Assembly: GCA_964503595.1 (NCBI GenBank)
Contig: CAZDAM010000063.1
Location: 1 to 20,349, forward strand
DNA: 20,349 nucleotides
DNA from: CAZDAM01 sp964503595
Lineage (GTDB): Bacteria; Muiribacteriota; UBA6191
Direction of reading: 5' to 3'
The notes below the pieces were generated by a model that made no database searches, had not been told where the DNA came from, and saw only the letters and a list, made by a program, of their open reading frames with translations. Below, piece by piece: positions 14,550 to 20,349 of the stretch. Position 1 is the stretch's first letter; each line of letters begins with the position of its first letter. The position numbers and the translations under genes are program-made.

Positions 14550-15833
14550 TCAGACAAACTTCTTCACATCGGAAAAGGGGGGTCCCGGTTTTGCGAACAG
14601 GTAGCCCTGGCAGTAGTCCACTCCAAGCTCCTGTAGCTTGCGGTACTCGGAAACCGTCTCGATTCCCTCGGCAATCGACTTGGCATTGATGGACTTGGCA
14701 ATATTTAAAAGCGCGGTAATCATGGTCTGCTTCAATGGATCGGTATCTACATTGCGGATCATGGAAATGTCGATCTTGATGTAGTGAGGCTTGATTTTGA
14801 GAATGGTCTCAAAGCTTGAATAGCCGGTTCCTGTATCATCCAGAGCAATCTGGTAGCCCTCGGATGTATAGCGGCCAATATCCTCGATAAAGGATTCGTA
14901 ATTCTGAATAGCCAGGCTTTCGGTAATCTCAAAAACCAGGTTTTCCGGATTCAGGTTGTACTTGGCCAGTATTTCCTTCAGATAGACTTCCCTGAAATAG
15001 GTTTCATGGATGGTTGTGGGAAGAGCATTGATGAAAAGTTTTAGCTTGGGATTCATGGCCACGGCATTGTCCACGGCTTTCTTGCGGCAGACATTGTCAA
15101 GCTCGAAAAGAAGTTCGGATTCCTTGGCAATCTCGAAAAGAAAGAGCGGATTGAAGAATTCTGTGCCTTCCGGGCCACGACTCAGAGCTTCATAGCTGAA
15201 GATTTCTCCGGAATGGGAATCGACCATGGGCTGATAAACGGTGCGGATATCCTCATCCAGAATAATCTGCTGAAGGGTTTCCTTATAGCGGATTTCCGTG
15301 TGGTAGACATGGAAGGTCGACATCAGACGGGCTTCTTCAATCGCCCGGTAAATCATACGCTGGGGATTGAGCAGGGAGTTTTTGACAATGAAGCTGTAGC
15401 CAATGCGCAACTTGGGCTTACGTTTGAGCCATTTGTAGGTAGTAAAGAAGATGCCGCTTGAGATGTGGGCATGGATCCGACGGGCAATGGTTTCCAGATC
15501 GTTTTTTCGGGAGCCGCCGATATTGCGCTTCTTGGAAAGAATGATCAGGAAAGCATCATCAAATCCATGGCATTTCAAAATCAGGTCCGATTTTCTAAGA
15601 TATTTTCCCTGAAGACCGAGAATGGTACGGGTGACATCGCGTTGAATCGAGTCATAGACTGCAGCACCGTAGTCGTTTTCGATTTTGACCAGGTTGTAAA
15701 CATCCAGGTAAATGACGGCAAGGGAACGCTGAGCATCAAAAAAATTCAGTGCTTTCTTCATCGAGTGGGGGCCGAGGATGGGAAGTCCGGTGACTTCGTC
15801 CAGTAGTTCGGTCTGTACTTCGTTATCTTGCAT
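14550..15833 (-). CDS. EAL-domain cyclic-di-GMP phosphodiesterase with degenerate GGDEF domain
   Basis: Residues 1 to about 170 form a GGDEF-like domain whose signature is KCHGFDDAFLII instead of GGDEF, so no cyclase activity is expected. The EAL domain, about 180-425, has the expected catalytic series: SYEALSRGPEG, the Asn in LFINALPTT, VFEITESLA, ALDDTGTGYSSFE with the double Asp (TGTG instead of FGTG), the Lys in PHYIKIDISM, and AEGIETVSEY. It should hydrolyse c-di-GMP. There is no membrane or sensor domain, so it is cytoplasmic. ATG 15833 (427 residues) has AAGGAA about 11 bases upstream; the frame is open to TTG 15896. It is likely transcribed alone: the SOD terminator lies upstream and a bidirectional terminator follows. 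Confidence 0.9.
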   Translation of the reverse strand: MQDNEVQTELLDEVTGLPILGPHSMKKALNFFDAQRSLAVIYLDVYNLVKIENDYGAAVYDSIQRDVTRTILGLQGKYLRKSDLILKCHGFDDAFLIILSKKRNIGGSRKNDLETIARRIHAHISSGIFFTTYKWLKRKPKLRIGYSFIVKNSLLNPQRMIYRAIEEARLMSTFHVYHTEIRYKETLQQIILDEDIRTVYQPMVDSHSGEIFSYEALSRGPEGTEFFNPLFLFEIAKESELLFELDNVCRKKAVDNAVAMNPKLKLFINALPTTIHETYFREVYLKEILAKYNLNPENLVFEITESLAIQNYESFIEDIGRYTSEGYQIALDDTGTGYSSFETILKIKPHYIKIDISMIRNVDTDPLKQTMITALLNIAKSINAKSIAEGIETVSEYRKLQELGVDYCQGYLFAKPGPPFSDVKKFV

Positions 15834-15968
15834 CGGGAGGTCATTCCTTTCCAGGTGATAGCTTTCACGGTAGCGGATCGTGCCCGGATTGAGCAACCAT
15901 TGACAGCCACGGGATGCTTGGAATTTGGCAAATTGATGGGATATAAGTCAGGTTTGGTCTATAGAATC

Positions 15969-16001
15969 AAAAAAAGCCCGCTCCAGTAGATTGGAGCGGG
16001 C
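15969..16001 (-). terminator. Rho-independent terminator of the superoxide dismutase gene
   Basis: GCCCGCTCCA (15976-15985) and TGGAGCGGGC (15992-16001) form a perfect 10-bp stem with a 6-base loop. In the minus direction it is followed by seven T (15975-15969), about 43 bases after the SOD stop. In the plus direction there is no T tract. Confidence 0.93.
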
Positions 16002-16043
16002 TCCTAGGAAACCTGTCCTAATTCAACCCGTTTGCAGGTTGTT

Positions 16044-16655
16044 TTATCCGCGAGCTGGGATACGGCCTTCGGAAACGGTGTCGAAGCGCTCGGAAGCCTT
16101 GGCCAGATCGACATTGGCGAAGAACTGGTCAATATAGGCTCCGCGGCCACCCGCTCCGAAATCTACCATGTAGGCATGTTCCCACACGTCCATGACCAGA
16201 ACAGGCTGGAAATGGGCTACGTTGCCCTCCTCATGCAGCTGGATGAAGTGATTGGCAAGGGCTTTGGTTTCCGGATCGACATAAAGCACTGCCCAGCCAA
16301 TGGAGCGGGATTTTCCGGTATTGGCGAAATCGGCTTTCCAGGCGTCGACACTACCCCAGCGGGCTTCGATAGCGGACTTGAGGTTGCCATCCAGGCTGCT
16401 TCCACCGGACTTAAGATTTCCGAAATACCACTCATGCAAAACCATGCCGTTGTATTCGAAACCATAGCGGCGGCGCCGATCCGTGTAGGCGGGGGAGCCT
16501 TCCTTACCCTCTTTTCTGAGGGCATCAAGCTCCGCCTCCAGGGCGTTGACCTGGGTTACATAACCTTTGTAGAGGTTCCAGTGCTGATCGATCTGATCGG
16601 CGCTGATGCCATTGAGGTTTGCTGGTTTCAGGTGTTCTTTTACTTCATATGTCAT
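16044..16655 (-). CDS. Superoxide dismutase, Fe/Mn type
   Basis: It converts superoxide to oxygen and hydrogen peroxide. The 203-residue protein carries the four metal ligands: His in DQHWNLYKGYV, His in NGMVLHEWYFGNL, and Asp and His in VLVMDVWEHAYMVDFG. The second-ligand region reads VLHEWYFGNL rather than the common NH..FW, so it belongs to a divergent branch, and Fe versus Mn cannot be told. The ATG at 16655 is preceded by GGAAAGGA at a good distance; the frame is open further upstream, but those codons do not resemble the family. No signal peptide is present, so it is cytoplasmic. It is the last gene before a strong terminator and lies 115 bases after hisC. Confidence 0.93.
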   Translation of the reverse strand: MTYEVKEHLKPANLNGISADQIDQHWNLYKGYVTQVNALEAELDALRKEGKEGSPAYTDRRRRYGFEYNGMVLHEWYFGNLKSGGSSLDGNLKSAIEARWGSVDAWKADFANTGKSRSIGWAVLYVDPETKALANHFIQLHEEGNVAHFQPVLVMDVWEHAYMVDFGAGGRGAYIDQFFANVDLAKASERFDTVSEGRIPARG

Positions 16656-16770
16656 GTTGATGTCCTTTCCTGTCCGGGTCTTGTCCGGCTTTGCATGTCC
16701 CCGGCAAAACCTTTTCCATTCCGTGCAGTCTGGAATAGTGCCAAAAACATAACGGATGGATGCAAATGGA

Positions 16771-17883
16771 TCAAGGCCCTGCAATTCTGGTGCGATTTCG
16801 TGTGAGGGCGGTCAGTTCATTCAAAAAGGTGGCGTTTTCCTCGGGAGTACCGATGGTGACCCGCACGGCTCCGTTGGGTTCCAGGGGAATGGGGCGTACC
16901 GCAACACCTTTGTGCAAAAGACCGCTGTAGATTTCCTGGGCCTGAAGACCCCCTGTGAAGAGCAGAAAATTGGCCAGGGAAGGATAAACCTTCATACCCA
17001 GCTTTTCCAGAGCAGGTTTGAGTTCATCACGACCCTGAAGGGCCGTGCTTCGCACATGCTCCAGCCATTTTCCATCTTCAAGGGCGGCTAAAGCTCCGAC
17101 CTGAGCTACATGGTTGATGTGAAAGGGCAGCCGGACCCGGTTGAGGATATCCTGAAGCTCGGGTCTTTGAATGGAATAGCCAATGCGGACTCCGCTCAGG
17201 CCATAGGCTTTGCTGAAAGTCCTTGTGATGATCAGATTTGGATATTCCTTCAGAAAGGAAAGGCTGTCAGGATAGTCACAAAGATCATAAGCGTACTCAA
17301 AATAGGCTTCATCCAGAACCACCAGAGGTTCGTGTCTGAGAGCTTTGAAAAAATCCTGGAGCTCCTGGCGGGTAAACCAGGTTCCGGTTGGATTGTTGGG
17401 GTTACAGAGCCAGACCACCCGGGTGTTTTCATGGACTGCCTGAGCCATTGCCGGAAGATCGTGCTTGAGTTCCACCATGGGAACTATGGTTTCTTCAATC
17501 TGGCCAAGCCCCGCCAGGATTCCATAGATTGGAAAGGTCATGCTGGCTCTTACGGCGTGGCTTCCCTTCGGAAGGAAGGCCTTCACGATATGGGTCAGGA
17601 TTTCTTCGGTTCCGTTTCCCAGATGAATCCAGCTGGTTTCGACACCAAGCTTTGCAGCCAGAGTTTCCCTGAGCTTCAGGGAATTGGGGTCCGGATACCA
17701 GTGGATTTCCTGAAGGGATTCCTGCATGGCCAAAAGGGCTTTTGGGGAAGGTCCCAGAGTGTTTTCATTCGAGGCCAGCTTGGCCACTTTTTTCAGTCCG
17801 TATTCCCGGCGGATTTCTTCCAGGGGTTTGCCGGGCTGGTAGGGTTTGACATTGAGAATATGCCTGGGGATCAGTTCTGCCAT
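16771..17883 (-). CDS. hisC: Histidinol-phosphate aminotransferase
   Basis: It is a fold-type I PLP aminotransferase that converts imidazole-acetol phosphate to histidinol phosphate in histidine synthesis. The family pattern is visible: KLASNENTLGPSPKA, LGNGTEEILTHI, VWLCNPNNPTGTWF, VVLDEAYFEYA, and the Schiff-base Lys in TRTFSKAYGLSGVRIGY, with NGAVRVTIGTPEENATFL at the end. The length of 370 is typical. GAGGAGA lies 5-6 bases before the ATG. No other his gene is in the window, so a broader role with aromatic amino acids, known for some HisC proteins, is possible. It starts 33 bases after the hydrolase gene and is probably co-transcribed with it. Confidence 0.92.
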   Translation of the reverse strand: MAELIPRHILNVKPYQPGKPLEEIRREYGLKKVAKLASNENTLGPSPKALLAMQESLQEIHWYPDPNSLKLRETLAAKLGVETSWIHLGNGTEEILTHIVKAFLPKGSHAVRASMTFPIYGILAGLGQIEETIVPMVELKHDLPAMAQAVHENTRVVWLCNPNNPTGTWFTRQELQDFFKALRHEPLVVLDEAYFEYAYDLCDYPDSLSFLKEYPNLIITRTFSKAYGLSGVRIGYSIQRPELQDILNRVRLPFHINHVAQVGALAALEDGKWLEHVRSTALQGRDELKPALEKLGMKVYPSLANFLLFTGGLQAQEIYSGLLHKGVAVRPIPLEPNGAVRVTIGTPEENATFLNELTALTRNRTRIAGP

Positions 17884-17916
17884 CCTGTCTCCTCATGTTT
17901 TGGAGCGCATTGTAGG

Positions 17917-18927
17917 CTATTGGTGTTTGGGGCTCAAGTCCGCGTCCTCAAGGGCGGTTTGAAAGACAGTCTGAAACCTTTTGAAATCCTCAATAAACGG
18001 CATGTGACCCAGTCCTGAAATTTCATAGAGGCGGGAGCCGGGAATCCTGATTCTGGAAATCTTGCCCAGACGGTCATAGCGGCCCAGTTCATAGGAATCG
18101 GCATCCTTCTGAAAGCCCCGTCCGGGGCCGGTGCGATCTCTTGTACCCAGAATCAGGCTGGTGGGGACTCTGAGCTTTTTGAAGTCTTCCACCACGGGCT
18201 GGGAGAAGATCATGTCGTAGGTCAGGGCGTTGTTCCAGGCAATCCGTTCATGATCCGGACCATTGAGCCAGCCGATATGGGTCTGAATGAGGCTTTCGTA
18301 GGCCTCGGACCACTGCCCGTCGTAGTAGTTCTTCTTTTGGTAGACCCGAATACCCTCGGCAGTTTTGGCAAGTTCGGACTGATAGAAAAACTCCACATCC
18401 TTATAGTGGGCGTGATCCAGGTAATTTTCCAGACCAATCGGATTGATCAGAAAGAGATGACGGGTAGATTCCGGATACATCAGGGCAAAGCGGGTTGCCA
18501 GCATCCCGCCCATGGAATGGCCGATAACGATGACCTCGGAAATATTCAGGGACTCCATGAGTTTGTGGGTATTTCTGGCCAGCTGAGGAAATCCAAACTG
18601 GTAATAGGCTGGCTTGGATGATTTTCCAAACCCGATCTGATCGGGAATCAGGACACCAAAACCCATCTTGTGGAGTACTTCAATGACCGGTTTGAAATAG
18701 TATCCGGAGAAATTCTTGCCATGAAGAAGCAGGAAGGTGGGCTGAGCATTTCTGGCCTTGAGATGCATGTAAGCCATTTCAAGAGACTGATTCTGGCTTC
18801 GAAAGGCAAAGGACTCGACCGGGTAGGGGTAGGCATATCGGGTGAGTCGGGCATCATAGACAGGAGCTTCTGACCAAAGAACAGATGCAAAGATGAGGGC
18901 AAGCAGGCTGAAAAAGGGTTTTTGCAT
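17917..18927 (-). CDS. Exported alpha/beta hydrolase
   Basis: ATG 18927 is chosen because GAGGAG lies 5 bases upstream and a signal peptide begins there (MQKPFFSLLALIFASVLWS); the frame is open 21 codons further up. The 336-residue protein has the canonical alpha/beta-hydrolase features: oxyanion-hole strand FLLLHGKNFSG, IPDQIGFGKSSKP, nucleophile elbow VIGHSMGGMLA, acid ILGTRDRTGPG and catalytic His in ISGLGHMPFIED. The lid lies at about 180-250. It is likely an esterase, lipase or related hydrolase in the periplasm; the substrate is unknown. A 15-base palindrome just upstream may control it. hisC follows closely. Confidence 0.9.
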   Translation of the reverse strand: MQKPFFSLLALIFASVLWSEAPVYDARLTRYAYPYPVESFAFRSQNQSLEMAYMHLKARNAQPTFLLLHGKNFSGYYFKPVIEVLHKMGFGVLIPDQIGFGKSSKPAYYQFGFPQLARNTHKLMESLNISEVIVIGHSMGGMLATRFALMYPESTRHLFLINPIGLENYLDHAHYKDVEFFYQSELAKTAEGIRVYQKKNYYDGQWSEAYESLIQTHIGWLNGPDHERIAWNNALTYDMIFSQPVVEDFKKLRVPTSLILGTRDRTGPGRGFQKDADSYELGRYDRLGKISRIRIPGSRLYEISGLGHMPFIEDFKRFQTVFQTALEDADLSPKHQ

Positions 18928-18952
18928 GATTCTCCTCAGGTAGGGAGGGGAC

Positions 18953-18967
18953 TGTAACATAGTTACA
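18953..18967 (-). promoter_or_regulatory. Palindrome TGTAAC-ATA-GTTACA upstream of the hydrolase gene
   Basis: This perfect inverted repeat with 6-base arms lies 26-40 bases before the hydrolase ATG, where the core promoter should be. The form fits a TetR- or GntR-like repressor operator. No such regulator is encoded next to it. Confidence 0.5.
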
Positions 18968-18989
18968 ATTCTTTGGTTCGTCCGGTTCA

Positions 18990-19018
18990 ATTCCGGGCCA
19001 GTGCCAAAGGCCCGGAAT
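18990..19018 (-). terminator. Hairpin after the pirin gene
   Basis: ATTCCGGGCC (18990-18999) and GGCCCGGAAT (19009-19018) form a perfect 10-bp stem with a 9-base loop, 22 bases after the pirin stop. There is no T run on the minus strand (TTGAACC follows), so it may be an attenuator or 3'-end stabiliser rather than an efficient terminator. Confidence 0.6.
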
Positions 19019-19040
19019 CTGGATGGTTCTTTTTGATCCT

Positions 19041-19736
19041 TCAGGAAGCCATATCAAAGAGCAGAATCTCGGCATTCCTGCCATTCTGGATGCTCAGGGT
19101 TTCACCGGCCTTGAGAATCAGGGCATCGCCAGCCTTCAGAAGCTTCTGGTTGGCCTGCACGCTTCCCCTGGCAACATGAAGCCAGCCAATCCGGTCTGCT
19201 GCCAGTTGATGGGAAATCTGATGCTCAGGCTGAAGAATTGCCGTATGAAGATCCACATTCTGTCTGATGTGAACAGCTCCATCTGTCTTCCGGGATGAGG
19301 CGATCAGGCAGAGTTTTCCTGTTCTTTCCTCCGTTGGAACATGAAGCTGTTCGTAGCCAGGCTGAATTTCCAGGGTATCGGGCTGAATCCAGATCTGAAG
19401 CAGATGCACGTTATTTTGGGAGGAAGGGTTGAACTCGCTGTGATGAACTCCTGTTCCGGCACTCATTTTCTGAATATCTCCGGGGCGGATGATGGAGCCG
19501 TTTCCCATACTGTCCTTATGTTCCAGTTCTCCCTCAAGAATCCAGGTCAGGATTTCCATATCGCGGTGGGAATGGGTATCAAAGCCCATCTTGGGGGCGA
19601 CAATGTCATCGTTGATGACTCTCAGCGGGCCGTATCCCATAAAATTCGGGTCATAATAGTGGGCAAAGCTGAAGGTATGGGCACTTTTCAGCCAGCCCAG
19701 ATTGCTTTGTCCTCTCTCCGATGCTTTTCGAATCAT
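19041..19736 (-). CDS. Pirin-family protein
   Basis: This 231-residue bicupin starts at ATG 19736, with AAGGAG 6-7 bases upstream. The N-terminal cupin has the metal-binding pattern of pirins: FDTHSHRDMEILTWILEGEL and, later, GTGVHHSEFNPSS. The characteristic opening NLGWLKSAHTFSFAHYYDP and the segment RVINDDIVAPKMGFD are also present. The C-terminal cupin is divergent (GDALILKAGETLSIQNGRNA). Pirins of the YhhW type can oxidise quercetin; others act as redox-linked regulators. Which applies here is unknown. A near-perfect sigma-54 promoter directs it, with repeated motifs further up and a sigma-54-activator-like gene divergently next to it. Confidence 0.93.
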   Translation of the reverse strand: MIRKASERGQSNLGWLKSAHTFSFAHYYDPNFMGYGPLRVINDDIVAPKMGFDTHSHRDMEILTWILEGELEHKDSMGNGSIIRPGDIQKMSAGTGVHHSEFNPSSQNNVHLLQIWIQPDTLEIQPGYEQLHVPTEERTGKLCLIASSRKTDGAVHIRQNVDLHTAILQPEHQISHQLAADRIGWLHVARGSVQANQKLLKAGDALILKAGETLSIQNGRNAEILLFDMAS

Positions 19737-19766
19737 GTTGCACTCCTTTGTGGTAAGGACTCCACC

Positions 19767-19782
19767 GCAATTCCTGTGCCAA
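19767..19782 (-). promoter_or_regulatory. Sigma-54 (-24/-12) promoter of the pirin gene
   Basis: On the minus strand, TTGGCACAGGAATTGC matches the consensus YTGGCACRN4TTGCW at every specified position except the last (G for W). The predicted start at about 19755 gives a 19-base leader that just holds the ribosome binding site AAGGAG. The spacing of GG to GC is exactly right. Confidence 0.85.
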
Positions 19783-19825
19783 GTCTGGATGATCTGATAT
19801 TTCCAGGCTTTGTAGCAAAGTTTAT

Positions 19826-19870
19826 GTTGCATGAAGTGTTGCGCGAATCAGCTTTATGGTGTTGCATGAA
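19826..19870. promoter_or_regulatory. Three copies of GTTGCATGAA-type motif, possible upstream activator sites
   Basis: GTTGCATGAA occurs at 19826-19835 and 19861-19870, with the variant GTTGCGCGAA at 19838-19847. Relative to the predicted sigma-54 start of the pirin gene they lie from about -71 to -115, the usual place for enhancer-binding protein sites. They also lie just upstream of the divergent activator-like gene, which could thus be autoregulated. Confidence 0.55.
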
Positions 19871-19897
19871 ACGTAAAATGCAGTAAACAGTCAGGCT

Positions 19898-20349
19898 GTG
19901 GAAAGATGTCTTCATCTGGCGAAAACTCTTGCCCGCAGTCCTTCCGGAGTTCTGTTCTCAGGCGAGAGCGGAACCGGAAAAGAGCTGATAGCAGTTTTTC
20001 TCTATCAGCATTCACCCCGCCATGACAAGCCGTTTCTGAGTCTGAACTGTGGCCTGTTGCACGAAGGTTTACAGAATTCCGGGCTTTTCGGATATGCCAG
20101 AGCAGCCTTTATCGGATCTCTGGAGAGTCGCAGCGGCTATTTTGAAGAGGCTCATACCGGAACGCTTTTTCTGGATGAAATCGGTGAGCTGAGCCCTAAG
20201 GCCCAGGTGGCCCTTTTAAGGGTTCTGGAAACTGGAGGCATCAACTGGATCGGTGAAGCCTGGGAAAGACGGGTGGATGTCAGAGTGATCGCAGCCACCC
20301 ACCGAAATCTGGATCAGATGGTCGAAGGGGGAAAATTCCTCGAGGGCCT
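19898..20349 (+). CDS. Sigma-54-activator-type AAA+ domain, 5' region unusual, runs off the window
   Basis: The AAA+ domain of bacterial enhancer-binding proteins is clear: Walker A GVLFSGESGTGKELIAVF, GYFEEAHTGTLFLDEIGELS (Walker B), ALLRVLETGG, and sensor region VDVRVIAATHRNLDQM. Two things are odd. The sigma-54-contacting loop, normally ESELFGHEKGAFTGA, reads NSGLFGYARAAFIGS, so GAFTGA has become AAFIGS. The frame opens at a stop at 19874-19876, only about 25 codons before Walker A, with GTG 19898 as the only reasonable start and no ribosome binding site. The usual sensory domain and the first residues of the AAA+ domain (LIGxS) are missing. It may be a decayed gene, or a regulator that does not work through sigma-54. 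The C-terminal part is outside the window. Confidence 0.75.
   Translation, partial: MERCLHLAKTLARSPSGVLFSGESGTGKELIAVFLYQHSPRHDKPFLSLNCGLLHEGLQNSGLFGYARAAFIGSLESRSGYFEEAHTGTLFLDEIGELSPKAQVALLRVLETGGINWIGEAWERRVDVRVIAATHRNLDQMVEGGKFLEG

Noticed and set aside
16720..16740. TGGCAC-containing sequence upstream of the SOD gene as a sigma-54 promoter
   Set aside because: The base pair GC expected 10 bases after GG is not there; the nearest TGC is about five bases too far.
16656..16784. N-terminal extension of the SOD reading frame
   Set aside because: The frame is open and would overlap hisC, but the residues do not fit the family and ATG 16655 has a good ribosome binding site.
17110..18018. 302-codon plus-strand open frame opposite hisC and the hydrolase
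   Set aside because: It spans two well-supported minus-strand genes and their intergenic gap and resembles no protein.

Overview
The window is a stretch of chromosome from a Gram-negative-type bacterium. This is suggested by Sec-type signal peptides, an EAL phosphodiesterase, a remnant resembling an RND/HlyD adaptor, and a sigma-54 promoter. The phylum cannot be fixed from this sequence. Most genes are near 50-55 % G+C, but positions about 2060-3759 are clearly AT-richer (22 G/C of 60 at 2821-2880 and 20 of 60 at 3001-3060, against 33 of 60 at 13201-13260), which marks an acquired block. No tRNA, rRNA, CRISPR array, complete insertion sequence or replication origin was seen.

Layout, left part (1-7044). 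The plus strand carries the 3' end of a possible LacI-type regulator, a 332-residue protein with a very acidic linker, a miniature Rpn/PD-(D/E)XK-family protein that has lost its nuclease core, a MAPEG membrane protein, and a two-gene AT-rich cassette: a small protein of unknown function overlapping an ImmA/IrrE-like protein with a ruined zinc site. A secreted protein of unknown function (minus) converges on the cassette with a 4-base overlap. A DUF3857/transglutaminase-like protein without the catalytic cysteine follows (plus).

Middle part (7045-14549). An exported S41 peptidase (minus) is divergent from a bacterial homologue of the major vault protein with an SPFH/shoulder domain (plus), followed by methionine aminopeptidase (map). 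Glycogen phosphorylase (glgP, minus) comes next. The map and glgP promoters share the same extended -10 sequence. The glgP promoter lies over the tail of an ABC-F ATPase gene fragment, which abuts a second fragment, probably of an HlyD/RND adaptor. This is a small gene graveyard.

Right part (14550-20349). The minus strand carries an EAL protein with a degenerate GGDEF domain, an Fe/Mn superoxide dismutase, hisC, an exported alpha/beta hydrolase and a pirin. The pirin gene has a near-perfect sigma-54 (-24/-12) promoter, with three copies of a 10-base motif 70-115 bases upstream of the predicted start site. Divergent from it, and running off the window, is an AAA+ domain of the sigma-54 activator type. 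It lacks the usual N-terminal part and has a changed GAFTGA loop. The pirin control region, the ImmA/IrrE-like cassette and the vault-like protein are the parts most worth following up.
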